Shown: piece by piece, positions 11,287 through 21,647 of the stretch
Numbering within the stretch: the first letter of the stretch is position 1
Layout of the letters: each line of letters starts with the position of its first letter
Origin: Papaver somniferum
Lineage: Eukaryota > Streptophyta > Magnoliopsida > Ranunculales > Papaveraceae
Direction: 5' to 3'
Assembly (NCBI RefSeq): GCF_003573695.1
Contig: NW_020621936.1
Location: 9,424,001-9,488,000 of the forward strand
Length of the DNA: 64,000 nt
Made by a program: the position numbers and the translations under genes
The notes under the pieces: generated by a model
What the model was told of the DNA's origin: nothing
Seen by the model: the letters and a program-made list of their open reading frames with translations, nothing else
Databases searched by the model: none

Positions 11287-12548
11287 AAGGTTTGAGAAGT
11301 TATGGATTCTGAATGAATAATTGCGAGATTATTCATATCAAAACAAGATCATGATGTGCGAAACTTTCGCAGAGATAATCATAGAAAAATCACATAAAAG
11401 AAAGGGGCGAACCTTTATGGCGTACACCCTAGTTCGCGAATAAAATTTCGCAAGAGGCAAATGTAAGACCTAAAGTACGTCATATAAGGGGGTACCTGTT
11501 GCATGGATCAGGGAAAGGCTACACCGCCACCGGAACTTGAGTCATGGAGATTTGGGGTCAATAAATCTCATCCGGGAGAGGCACCTTGGATTCTCAGCTT
11601 AAGCATATGACTTAGGTTGGGCGACTAAGGTAATAAGGAATCTCCCAAGGAGTGCATAATCTGATCAAGGCGTCGAGGTACACGGTTGAGTCAAGAGTAC
11701 CAGGGGCGTTTGAAGCGCACCTTGCCATTCTTGACAAGTCTTGGCTTATACTGCACTCGGCGCGAAGAAAATCCCACTTAGGGTGCAGTCTCGTAACCAT
11801 AATCCCTATAGGTAAAAGGGATAAGAGGCTGCGAAAACAACTGGTTGTTGTTAAGATTGGATGGGAGGAGCTAACCTTGTATGGTAGAAGTACGCCTCCT
11901 TGAAGGGGAAACCAGGGGGAAGATAATGGCGGCACCCTCCATTAGGGAGCTGATAAGTGTCTTAAGATGCAAATGTCATGAGGCTTTTTACTCGCAAGGG
12001 TATTAAGGCTTGTCATATTTGTGCAACAATCCTGAAGAGGCAATAATACAAAATAAAAAGATAAGACGAGATTAATGGGTTTTCGCATGAAAGTGCGAAG
12101 ACGTCTGCGATTTCGTCGCAAGACGACAATGTCATGGGGATTTATTTTCGCAAGAATATTTAGGCTTGTCATATTGTCGCAACATTCCTGAAGAGGACAT
12201 AATACATAAGAAAAAATGAAGGCAAAATCAATGGGTTCTTGCATGAAAGTGCAAGAACGTCCTGCGATTTTGTCGCAATGACAAGAGGTGGCATAATAAG
12301 ACCTTTAATTAGGAAGGAAAAATAAGACCACATGACAAAAAAAAAATATTTATAAGTATTCATAACATATCATTTCTCGCAAGAAAGATAATGAGAGGCA
12401 AGTATGGGAATCAATAAACAAGAGGCATTATCTTTCTCACCAGCAAAATACTAAAAGGGAAAATTGATTCCAAAGTTGGTTGAAGAATATTGTTCGCAAA
12501 AAATAATAAACATGAGACAATTCAAGAAGATAGAACTAGATAAGAAGC
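11287..12548 (+). mobile_element. gypsy1 3' non-coding region
   Basis: Non-coding stretch after integrase, of the kind seen 3' of pol in Tat-type elements. It contains frequent TCGCAA/TTGCGA words, 11510-11940 reads as unique non-coding sequence, and a two-copy tandem repeat follows. I see no credible sense gene. Confidence 0.65.
11972..12284 (+). repeat. Two-copy tandem repeat, period about 156 bp
   Basis: Copy 1 starts AATGTCATGAGGC at 11972, copy 2 AATGTCATGGGG at 12128. Both contain AGGCTTGTCATAT, TCCTGAAGAGG and an inverted pair around GCATGAAAGTGC. Such repeats in the 3' region of Tat-type elements are known seeds of satellites. Confidence 0.75.
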
Positions 12549-14804
12549 TCATGCTTCAGTATTAATTCCAGTAGAAGGAGATAATGGACGTTCTTCGCCA
12601 ATATTCTCATTATCTCCAACCTCTCCTTCATTTCGATTCTGATCTTCACCTTGATTACCACCTTGATTATCGCCAGCAATTACTTCTTCAGAAGAGATTT
12701 CTTTTTCATTTTCATCCTGATTAACACCAGCAGTTTCTTCTTTAGAAGGAATCTCTTCTCCATCTTCCAAAAGACTATCATCAGCACCACTTTCATAATC
12801 ATAATCACTGTCAGCAGGACGAGGAACTTCATCATCATCTACTTCCAAAGGTTCGATTGATGTAGGAGGAAGAGATTTAGACAATAAGATATCATTTACA
12901 AGGACTTCAGCCCGGAGATGAACTTGACGAAGAAGTGCTCTCTGATGATTCCTATCTTGAATATCCTTAAAGTAAGCAAGATAATCAAGTTTTCTTTCTG
13001 CTCGGTCGCGAGAACCAGTAAGGACAGAGACGAGTAATGCATTTTCTTTGTGAATCTTGGCATATTTAGCCTCAAAAACAGAAATGGAGGAATGATGATT
13101 TTTCTCAGACTCTGCGAAAGGGAGAATACAAAATTTCAGTAAGATGAAGAACTCAAAAAGATATGACAAAGAAAAGATAGTTAAGGAAGTCAAACTATTA
13201 TGACTACCTTCCTTTTGCGAAATAAGATGTTGAATCAAGTTCAGACAACCATTCTCCCAACGGTCCATCGCATCATCAAATTTATCTCCAACTAAACCTT
13301 TAAGTCGAGACTGAAGATTTTTCTCTTTAGAAATAAGAAAGGCATTTTTCTTCGCAAGAGAAGAATAAGATTCTTCTAATTTGGAATATTGTTTTTTAAG
13401 TTGATTCGCCTTTACACTTAAAGATATTCTACCTTAAATGAGTGTATCTCTTTCAGCGATAGATGACTCTGTTACTTATTTAAGTTCATTTCTCAAAGAG
13501 TGAAGAGATTGCTCTTGGTCATCACATACTTTCTGAAGGATGCCAAGTTGTTGCGAAGATATCGCCATCTTATTTAAAAAAAAATGTTTCTCTTGAGATA
13601 GAGTTTTATTCTCATCTGATAAAGATTTCATCCCAAGATTAGCTTTAGTTAAAGAATAAGAGAGGTGAGACATTTCATTACTTAATTAATCTTGCCTCTA
13701 AACTAATTGGGTATTTTCATTGGTAAGATTATTTATATGACCAATAGAGTATGAATAGAGGTTATCTAATTGGTTATATTTATCCATCAAAATCTCTTTA
13801 TCAACACGGGCTTCTTCAACAGCAGATTCAAATTGATATCTCTCCATTATTCGTTTCTGGTTTAAGGCTTAACATGCGAAAGAGGGATTTCAAGGATAAT
13901 TAAATATGGGAAGGATAAAATCATTAGAAAGGCAAATTGAAGAAAAAGATAAGGAAATCATACCTCTCAGTTCATCATTCTTCTTGCGAAGGTTGTCGCG
14001 ATCCGGCAAAACATTCTGAAGCTTTTGATTTTCGAGACGAAGAGCATTACGCTCTTTTTCCAAAGCTATTTGCGAAGCAGCTCTGTCAGAACCAAAATAC
14101 TTACTTAGAATTTCGCAAATACCAGACTTGACAGGATCAATGGGAGATTTCTTGCCATCATCCAGAACCTCAGACAAGACTTTGAAAGCAATGTTTATTC
14201 CTTCCACAGTTTCATTCGAAAAGGGAAGAGGCTCAGATAGAGAACTGGCAATGATAGAAGGTTGAGAAACATTATCAACAGGAGGAGAAGAAGTTTCATT
14301 CACAGAAGGATCAATAATGGGGGTTTCAATCATTGAAAGGTCAGTTGAAGAAATGAAATCTGAGGCAGCCTTTTCGTGAATTGGAGATAATGGTTTAACT
14401 TGCGAAGATGTCGCAGGAGATTTAGAAGAGATAAGTAAGTGGAACGGAACAGAGGTTTCAACTGTTTTAAGGTGGCGAGATTTCTTGAGAGGTTTATTGA
14501 CATCCTTATCACCCTGCGAATTACAATCCAGATAAGAAACAGAGGCAACAATATTGTTATTAGAAAAGAATAATATTTCTTACTACCTTCTGATTCCCAG
14601 ACTTCTTTTGTGTACAACAATCTTATGTTGCGGTTTGGGAATATTAGGGTTCTGAACTGTAAATTTGGTGTTGGAGGAGTTTTTGCTGAAATAACTATAG
14701 TATGGGAATCACATAAGCAACATCATTAAGTAAAGCAGTAAACAAGATCAATTTTAGCAAAACCCATAAGAAAGAAAAAAGAAAACTAACCTCGGCGAAT
14801 CCAT
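12549..14804 (-). pseudogene. Antisense spliced gene inside gypsy1, coiled coil with acidic tail
   Basis: Intron-containing gene on the strand opposite gypsy1 pol. Proposed coding exons (minus): 14804-14791 (MDSP..., donor AG|GTTAGT), 14685-14587 (acceptor TTTCAG), 14513-13964 (acceptor TTCGCAG, donor G|GTATGA), 13867-13208 (donor G|GTAGTC), 13111-12549 (acceptor TTTCGCAG, stop 12549). Phases agree at the last two junctions (1/2 split codons); exon 2 to 3 needs one indel. The protein has a Ser/Pro-rich N-terminus, helical heptad-like stretches in exons 3-4 ('EKERNALRLENQKLQNVL', 'ESYSSLAKKNAFLISKEKN') and a Glu/Asp-rich tail. Exon 4 holds four nonsense codons. It resembles the coiled-coil proteins often annotated in plants as putative gypsy-type transposon; I cannot assign a biochemical role. 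Confidence 0.6.
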
Positions 14805-15031
14805 GGAAAACACCAGCAGGAAGATTAATTCGTAAAAATTAAGAAAGTTACAAACAGTGAAGATCTTCAGAGGGAACAATATGGAGATGAAGAAGAAAAT
14901 AAAAAGAGTAAAAGAAGAAGAAAGAAGAGAAGTTGCAATGACAGAATTTACGGAAGAATAATAGAGTTGCAGAGATGAGAGAATAAAAAGAAAAGAGAAA
15001 GTAAAAAGAAAATGTAAAGAAGAGTAAGAAG

Positions 15032-15042
15032 AATATATATAG
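15032..15042 (-). promoter_or_regulatory. TATA box of the gypsy1 antisense gene
   Basis: Minus strand CTATATATATT, about 230 bp before the antisense ATG, followed by a CT-rich leader (14880-15030) typical of plant 5' UTRs. It supports an independent promoter. Confidence 0.5.
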
Positions 15043-15381
15043 AGAGAGGATTTTCTACTCGAAGAAATAAACACCATTAATACGAAAAGACGTGAGCGGT
15101 TAAAAAGCAGCGGTTACAGAAGACGTGTCAAGAAATAGATGGAAGAGAGGATACATGTGATAAATGCAGAATATGAAGAAATGAACAGTTGCGTCATTTC
15201 TCACATCATTCTCTACTTCGCAGAGAAGATATGAGAAGAGGCAAGATGTAGGATCAGAATCTCGCAGCAATAATGCCTCAGCGAAATTATCAACAATACA
15301 ACACAACATTGTCGCAGAACAATTTCAGAAATGACATAATAAACGACGCCAGCTAAAATCATGAGAAAAATGTGATGGTCC

Positions 15382-15718
15382 TGCGAAAATTAGAGAGTTT
15401 GCGAGATTAACATTTGTAAGGTTGCGAGAATGTCGCAAGCCATATCCGAAAATAAAGGACAGATTAGCTGTCATCCACTATGTACTTCCCTATAAATAGT
15501 CGTTCAGTTGTAAAGGAAAAGGGAGAGATCTTTTTCTGGGTAAGAAGTAAGTAAATAGGAGAGAGAAAATCTAGAGCAGTGGTTATTCTTGATTCCTTTA
15601 TCTTTTCTTGTAAGATTGATCAAAGATTCATCAATAAAATTAAGATTGTTAATCTAAAATGAGTTGAAGGTTAATGAAATCATATGAGGGGTGTACTGTA
15701 GGATTTCCTGCAACTACA
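15382..15718 (+). mobile_element. 3' LTR of gypsy1
   Basis: TGCGAAAATTAGAGAG ... GCAACTACA, aligned to 6679-7014 with about ten differences. An intact TATAAATA lies at 15491-15498. No clear polypurine tract precedes it, so the true left edge could lie a little upstream. Confidence 0.8.
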
Positions 15719-16708
15719 AAAAAAGTGATCAATTTAATTGAAAGTGCTTAACATTAGTAAACTTACGAAGCTACGACTAAGTCAATCATACGGAGATGAC
15801 TAACAAAATCGTTCAAGTACTCAACATAAGGAGAACCTTACGGAATACACGACTACATTAACCAATAGAACATGATAGTGTAGCCGTTCATATACTCAAC
15901 ACAAGATCTTGTGGAATATATGAAAACTCAACTAGATTAATTACAAGAGAACCTATAATTAACCCAATTGGATTTTACAACCAACTAATCACCAAAGTAA
16001 TCAATCTAATTGTAAAATATTTTGCTCGACAAAAGAATACTTTCGGAGCAAATAACTAAACAACCACACAAGATGATTAATTTAGTTCACAATGCTCGAC
16101 ATATAGCATCTCATGGAACAACCAACAAACCCAAGATTAATCGACTTAGTTGTACGGTGCTCAACATAAGACACACAATGGATCCTTCACGGTAAAACAT
16201 ACAAATGGATCAATGAAGATCAATACCGTTGATAACATACAAGGATCTATTCTATATTTGCATCATTATATGCATTACAACATAATAGGCTTTATCCTTG
16301 TAACACAAAAGACTTTAATCTATTTTCCATCAAATAAATGATTACATAGGCTTAACTTTTGTATATATCAAAAGTCCATTCGTCCTTTCATCAATAAGGA
16401 TACCGATTCATGAACAACTTTACTTTTAACAAAATATGGGACCTTCAAGTTCACGGACGCAAACAATACATATCCCATAAAATATTGCAATATAAAAAAT
16501 CAACCAAATTGCAATAATAATCATCCTTCAAATATTTTTAGAATTTAATAATAAACCTAAAAAAATAACATATAGATGAAACAAAAAATAGCTATGTGTA
16601 GTCACAATCTTCGCTATTCAAAGCACTAGTTATTCTTCCAACTAAGCCAAAAATAAGACATACTAGGTATCTAAAACAAATACAGACCCTTAGGCCAAAA
16701 CCCAAACA
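15719..16708 (-). mobile_element. Truncated 3' UTR of element B
   Basis: Alignable with 4371-5330 of AC, including the CTCAACATAAG array. It stops at the gypsy1 border at the point equivalent to 4371; the remaining 3' UTR, PPT and 3' LTR of B are absent from the window. No gene seen. Confidence 0.7.
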
Positions 16709-17061
16709 CTAATCAGAAGGACGGTTTTGGGACTCATGAGTCTTGTGATCATCGATCTTATGAGTGATAGCACCCTCATCAACCTTTGAGGAATCATCCT
16801 TTTTGAGGGGATGATTCTTCATGAGAGCCAGGTTTTTTCCAACTTGGCTCTTACAGCATCAAGACACTTTATAGTCCCAACAAGCTGCTGAGTATCAATG
16901 ATCACCTTAGTTGGAATCTTCTCCTCAATATCTGAGTGATAAACAAGAGATTGCGGAAGAAAACTTTCAACTTCAACAAGAGTTCCCTTCTCTTTATCAA
17001 ACTCAAAGTATATACCGTTATCAACAAAGTCTTCAGGAAAATCCTATGAAGAAGAATCCAT
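16709..17061 (-). pseudogene. 3' ORF of element B (type 2), unknown function
   Basis: Minus-strand frame from ATG at 17061 to TAG at 16709. Codon 6 is TAG (17046-17044), and one frameshift near 16834 is needed to reach the lysine/histidine-rich end ('NHPLKKDDSSKVDEGAITHK'). The middle reads 'DFPEDFVDNGIYFEFDKEKG' and later 'VIIDTQQLVGTIKCLDAV'. It is acidic at the start, mixed-charge later, with no signal peptide or membrane segment. It is not recognisably related to the 3' ORFs of AC or D/E although it occupies the same slot. Function unknown. Confidence 0.5.
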
Positions 17062-17106
17062 TGATGAGAAACCTAGAGTGGACAAGCTATAACTTAATAT
17101 AAAGGG

Positions 17107-17193
17107 TATATAAATGGTTTGAGAGAATTAGGGTTTAAAGGTAGGTATATGAGACAAAGTCTAAAAACGTACATGTACCCTTAGAGGGCCCAA
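17107..17193 (-). promoter_or_regulatory. Possible internal promoter for the B 3' ORF
   Basis: In minus order: TTGGGCCC (17186-17193, site II-like), AAACCCTAA (17128-17136, telo-box) and ATTTATATA (17107-17115, TATA-like), 45-130 bp before the ATG. Same set as in front of the AC and E 3' ORFs. Confidence 0.45.
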
Positions 17194-17378
17194 CATAAAA
17201 CATGTGGTTTTGAAAGCCAAGACCAATAATAAAAATACTCATGTAGGAGTATGTGACAGATTATCCATCTAAGAACGATAAGAAAATAGATAGATAATCA
17301 CAGATACTATGCACAGAGTATACCTATTCAATTCTCACACAACTAGGATTTTTGATGGGTGAGATATCAACCTTGTGA

Positions 17379-18518
17379 TTAATTAGCACAAGTATGAGCA
17401 ATCAGCTCATTAAATGAACATTGCTTTTGTTTAGCCTTCCTTCTTTGATTACCACTCAAATTAGAAAAATAAGACATAGCACGATATGCATATTCTTCTG
17501 AAGACTTTCTCTGAGGAATAAATCTAGGACCTCTTGAAATTGGTTCAAGGGGATCAGAAAGGATGGGAATCCATTTTCTAGATTTAGATTTACCAAGACC
17601 CTTCTTATAAGAATTGGAAATACATTCATCAGTAATTTGAGAGTTAGAATGTACCTGTGTTCTGTGATGACTTCTAGGAAGAGTTCCATGTTTATAAGGT
17701 TCTTGGTTTTCTGTGGATATACGATTCACTGCGGTAGTCGACTGACTATTTGTTCTATTGATAGTGGATAAAAACAAATTACGAATCTTAAAAATTTGTT
17801 TCTTTCTGGCAAAATAACGGATGGCATAATGATTTCCTTTCCCGCAGAAGATACAAATTCGTGGAGGAGAAGTAACAACTGGAACTTGTTTAAACTTCAT
17901 ACCCACCAGAGAAGATTGTAAGTTATGAAAACTTTTCTTGACACAATCTTCATCAGGAGAAAATTTCATTCTGTACGAAGACTCATGAGAGTTAGTTTGT
18001 GCAGAAGAATTTTTCTTTAAGACAGAGTTTTCCTTTTCCAAGGATTTGCACTGTCCATGGGCTACGACAAGAGATGCTTGAAGTTTCTCCTTCTCTACAC
18101 GAAGTATGTCAAGATCAGATGAATGCGTCTTGATCAAACATTTTTCTCTAATTGAGCCTTCTTTAATCAGCTTTTCAAGATAACAAATCTTTTCACGCTG
18201 TAGATTATTTTCTTGAAGAAGTTTCTCAATTTCCTTAGAGAAAGACCCTATAATGTTATAGAGTACCTGTTCACGATCAAAAGACTTTTCAAATTCATCA
18301 ATGAGTTTACCATGATCCTGAAGATCAATATACTCGGTAGAATTTTTTGAAATTCTGGTGAGCTGCATTTCAGCTTTAGCCATTATATCCAATGTCTCAT
18401 TGGAGGAAGAATGATTGACACAAGATGAAACATTCTTCTTACCTCGGGATTCGGAAGAATCATCTAAGGAGTGACCCTTTGAGGTATTTCCGAGACAGTT
18501 GATAGCTTTAGGAGGCAT
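17379..18518 (-). CDS. gag-like protein of element B (coiled coil plus degenerate zinc knuckle)
   Basis: A 379-codon frame, the longest in the window, starting at ATG 18518, 79 bp from the PBS. Residues 1-45 are Ser-rich. 60-165 are helical and charged with Leu/Ile spacing of a coiled coil ('QENNLQREKICYLEKLIKEG'). 222-235 is a zinc knuckle 'CIFCGKGNHYAIRY' with ligands C222, C225 and H230, but Tyr at the fourth position. A basic region and 'KSRKWIPILSDP' follow, resembling the W-[VI]-P motif after the second knuckle in SIRE gag. The UBN2 domain and first knuckle of full-length SIRE gag are absent, and stop is followed by the 3' ORF rather than pol. It may bind element RNA and need a partner in trans; that is inference. 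Confidence 0.7.
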   Translation of the reverse strand: MPPKAINCLGNTSKGHSLDDSSESRGKKNVSSCVNHSSSNETLDIMAKAEMQLTRISKNSTEYIDLQDHGKLIDEFEKSFDREQVLYNIIGSFSKEIEKLLQENNLQREKICYLEKLIKEGSIREKCLIKTHSSDLDILRVEKEKLQASLVVAHGQCKSLEKENSVLKKNSSAQTNSHESSYRMKFSPDEDCVKKSFHNLQSSLVGMKFKQVPVVTSPPRICIFCGKGNHYAIRYFARKKQIFKIRNLFLSTINRTNSQSTTAVNRISTENQEPYKHGTLPRSHHRTQVHSNSQITDECISNSYKKGLGKSKSRKWIPILSDPLEPISRGPRFIPQRKSSEEYAYRAMSYFSNLSGNQRRKAKQKQCSFNELIAHTCAN

Positions 18519-18596
18519 ATTGGTACGCGTATGAGATTCTTTCCACAGAGTCAGATCGCTACAAACACAGACTAATGAGGTCTTAGCGTGTTTTCC

Positions 18597-18609
18597 TGCT
18601 CTGATACCA
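18597..18609 (-). promoter_or_regulatory. Primer binding site of element B
   Basis: Minus strand TGGTATCAGAGCA, two bases from the LTR end, complementary to the 3' end of plant initiator tRNA-Met as in most copia elements. Confidence 0.85.
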
Positions 18610-18611
18610 AT

Positions 18612-20995
18612 TGAAAAAGCGGGGGTCTAACAACACCACCCAATATTTCGATTAGCAATCTGTATGGACTAACTCCGAAATACTTTACTAGAGAATCAAC
18701 TAGACAGTCAGACTCAATCTAGATAAAAAGTATCTCAAGGAGTTATTATCTCAATCTCTCGATTTGATCTTTACTCAAGCAAATAGAAATCTGCGAGTCT
18801 TTATCAAAGAGAGATAACTTGGACGGTATCAAAGACCAATGTCCAAGGATCAATCAACTACAATCAACAACCAAAGGTTGGATTAGAGAAGTTGATGATC
18901 TTAACGCACAACCTGTATTATTTCAATTATATAAAATATAATGCGGAAAAGAAATAACACACACACCAGAAGTTTTGTTAACGAGGAAACGCAAATGCAG
19001 AAAAACCCCGGGACCTAGTCCAGATTGAATACACATTGTATTAAGCCGCTACAGAAACTAGCCTACTACACGCTAACTTCGGACTGGACTATAGTTGAAC
19101 CCCAATCAGTCTCCCACCGATCCAAGGTACAGTTGTACTCCTACGCCTATGATCCCAGCAGGACACTGCGTACTTGATTCCCTTAGTTGATCCCACCCAC
19201 AACTAAGAGTTGCAGCAACCCAAAATCACAGACTTGATAATAAACAAATATGTCTCACATTGAAAAGTCTATCAAAAGGATAAATCTTTCTCCCACAGAT
19301 AAACCCTATGTTTTGTTCCGTCTTTAGATATAAAATCAAGGTAACATGAACCAATTGATAATCCGGTCTTATCTTCCCGAAGAACAACCTAGATTAATCA
19401 ATCACCTCTCAATAATCCTTCCTGACTACACAAGCGGATTATCGAGGAATCACAAACAGTGAGAAGAAGATATTTGTGACTTCTTTATCTTGCCTATCGG
19501 AGAAATCTCACGATCTCAAGCCAATCACAGGTTGTGCTCGTACGATAGAAGATGCAAGATCAGCTCATACAACTACGATAAAAGTAGTATCGGTCTGGCT
19601 TCACAATCCCAATGAAGTCTTTAAGTCGTTAACCCGATTTTAGAGAAGAAAATCAAAGGTTAATGGAGATCGATTCTAGCGAGCGCACTAATATCACACA
19701 GACGTGTGGGGATTAAGTTTTTGCTCAAGCTAGATGTCTCCTTTATATAACCTTCAAATCAGGGTTTTGCCTTAGTTACAAAGCAATCCATATTCACCGT
19801 TAGATGAAAACCTTATTTAGATTCAAGCCAATATCTCTCAACCGTTAGATCGAAAGACATAGCTTGTCACACACACTTGGGTACACGTTTACTGGGTTCG
19901 TGAAAATCATGCCCAAACGAGTACGTTTATGTTGGTTCAACATGATAACCCAAAAGGTCAACCATATGAGCATTTCATATTAACCTTGTTCTTCTTCACC
20001 ATAACTAGTTCAATTGACTCAAATGAACTAGTTAGAGAGTTGTTCAATTGCTATGAGATCTTATGTAACTACACAAGACGCAATTGAAACAAAGATGATT
20101 CGATTCGATTAGAATCGGCTCATGAACATTATAGCCACGGTTTGCATAAAGCATTCCTTAATAATTAATGTTTCATGTTCAGAGCACATCTTTAGATCAT
20201 AACCTCTTAAGCTCACAAACAAGTTCGCGGATTTACGTTAATCGGTTTAGTTTTATAAACTCAGCAGAAATTCTCGGTTCTAGAAATTCCGCCAGTTCGC
20301 GGACTTAGCAAACAAACGAGTTTTGGAAATCCCAACAGAAATTCTCGGTCGAGAACTTCCGACAGTTCGCGGACTTGTAAAGACAATTCCATAATCCTCC
20401 CGATTACTCTTGATCAACAAAGTTCGAAAACTTCGGTTCAAGGAATACATGGTTATATAATCTAAACTCTCATTCCAACCATTGAGACATTGTCAGAGGA
20501 CGTTATGTATCCGATATTCACAGACCGATTCACGTCAGAGCAATTCTCAAACAGTGATTGAAACTTTTCATGACTTTCGTCACTAGGTGAAGATAAACTT
20601 GATCAAAGCGAAACGCTTTACCAACACATGATTTCGAGTAAAAGATAAGCAATTAATACTCCGTTCGAAATATCAAGTGTATATGATCTAGTCTATATAG
20701 CATACGACTTTTGTCTCATAAGAAGTAGGAGATAGAATAGATAGACTTTTGAGTGATAGATAAGTTCAAGTCTTCAAATACCTTTTTGTTGATGAAGTTC
20801 CACGGTTCCTTGTGTAGATCTTCGTCGTTGTCGTTGAATCACCATGAAGTCCTTGAGCTCAGCTACACTTTTCCTATCCTAGTCCGAGACTTAGCTAATA
20901 GGCTAGAAATCAAGACTTATAGTTTTGATCACTAACATTGACAAACATGTTTGATATAGCAACGCATACGAGGTTGACCGAGCTATGCTCTAACA
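18612..20995 (-). mobile_element. 5' LTR of element B
   Basis: 2384-bp LTR with TGTTAGAGC start and GCTTTTTCA end on the minus strand, close to 1139-3544. It borders the gag of AC on the right (GAAAC at 20996-21000 would be the target duplication). The matching left copy was lost. Confidence 0.85.
19742..19750 (-). promoter_or_regulatory. TATA box in the B LTR
   Basis: TTATATAAA on the minus strand, the best-preserved of the SIRE-like LTR TATA motifs, about 1.25 kb into the LTR. Confidence 0.55.
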
Positions 20996-21484
20996 GAAAC
21001 ATTTACGTTGAGATTCACATCTTTCTTCAGAATCTGCAAGCTTATCTTTCATAATGGAAAGATTCCGAATGAGATTATCACATTCAGTTCTTTTTAGAAG
21101 AACATCTTCCTTGTGATCTTTGACAGTGGATTGTAAGAGTTTATATCCGCTATCATATCCCTTAAAGAGTTTTCTCAACCTTTTGTTTTCTAGATAAAAA
21201 GGACCTATGTATTTACTCAAACATGTTGTTGACCTCTTTTCTTTCAGGGTACGATCAAACATCATGATATATTGAGAGACTTCCTCATCAACACATTGTC
21301 CTTCTTCAGAATCACTGTCATCTGAAAGTTCATCCAACTGCTCATCAAGCGATTTTTCCCAGTTGAGTGAAGATTCAGTTGAAGGACATGGGTTTGAGTT
21401 ATTCTTAGTAATATTCGGTTTTTGGATTTTACCCGAATGACCCTGAACTGGTATTGTGTTTCTTGAGATAGCGGTTTGGTCCAT
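20996..21484 (-). pseudogene. gag N-terminal half of element AC
   Basis: 163 codons from ATG 21484, 52 bp from the PBS. The N-terminus is Ser/Asn/Pro-rich, then an acidic stretch 'EQLDELSDDSDSEEGQ', then a helical charged region ('LLKRTECDNLIRNLSIMKDK') that looks like a coiled coil. It is cut at 20995 by the LTR of B; the C-terminal half is at 5897-6678. Its sequence differs from the gag of B, D and E although the LTRs are nearly the same. Confidence 0.65.
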
Positions 21485-21535
21485 AGAGTCAGATCGCTAC
21501 AAACATGGACTTGTTAGGTCTTAAACGTGTTTGCA

Positions 21536-21548
21536 TGCTCTGATACCA
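21536..21548 (-). promoter_or_regulatory. Primer binding site of element AC
   Basis: Minus strand TGGTATCAGAGCA, two bases from the LTR border at 21551, identical to that of B. Confidence 0.85.
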
Positions 21549-21550
21549 AT

Positions 21551-21647
21551 TGAAAAAGTGGGGGTCTAACAACACCACCCAATATTTCGCTTAGTAATCT
21601 GTATGGACTAACTCTGAAATACTTTGCTAGAGAATCAACTAGACAGT
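21551..21647 (-). mobile_element. 5' LTR of element AC, first fragment
   Basis: TGAAAAAGTGGGGGTCTAAC onward matches the first 97 bp (plus-strand order) of the other SIRE-like LTRs, then stops where gypsy3 begins. The LTR resumes at 47881 after a deletion. Confidence 0.8.

Larger units (their letters stand above)
6679..15718 (+). mobile_element. gypsy1: Ty3/gypsy, Tat-type, gag-less, with antisense gene
   Basis: Bounded by 336-337-bp LTRs that differ at roughly ten positions. Order on the plus strand: 5' LTR, PBS, protease, RT, RNase H, second RNase H, integrase, non-coding 3' region with tandem repeats, antisense spliced gene, 3' LTR. There is no gag between PBS and protease. The flanks do not form a target duplication: left is AAGGT (inside AC gag), right is AAAAA (inside the 3' UTR of B). 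Either one LTR edge is truncated or the copy is a recombination product of two insertions. Confidence 0.8.

Noticed and set aside
11612..11935. 107-codon antisense frame in the gypsy1 3' region
   Set aside because: Sits in the conserved non-coding part of a Tat-type 3' region and has no protein-like conservation that I can recognise.
14754..15077. 107-codon Ser/Phe/Leu-rich frame as a membrane protein
   Set aside because: It is the CT-rich leader and promoter of the antisense gene; only the last codons from MDSP are likely translated.
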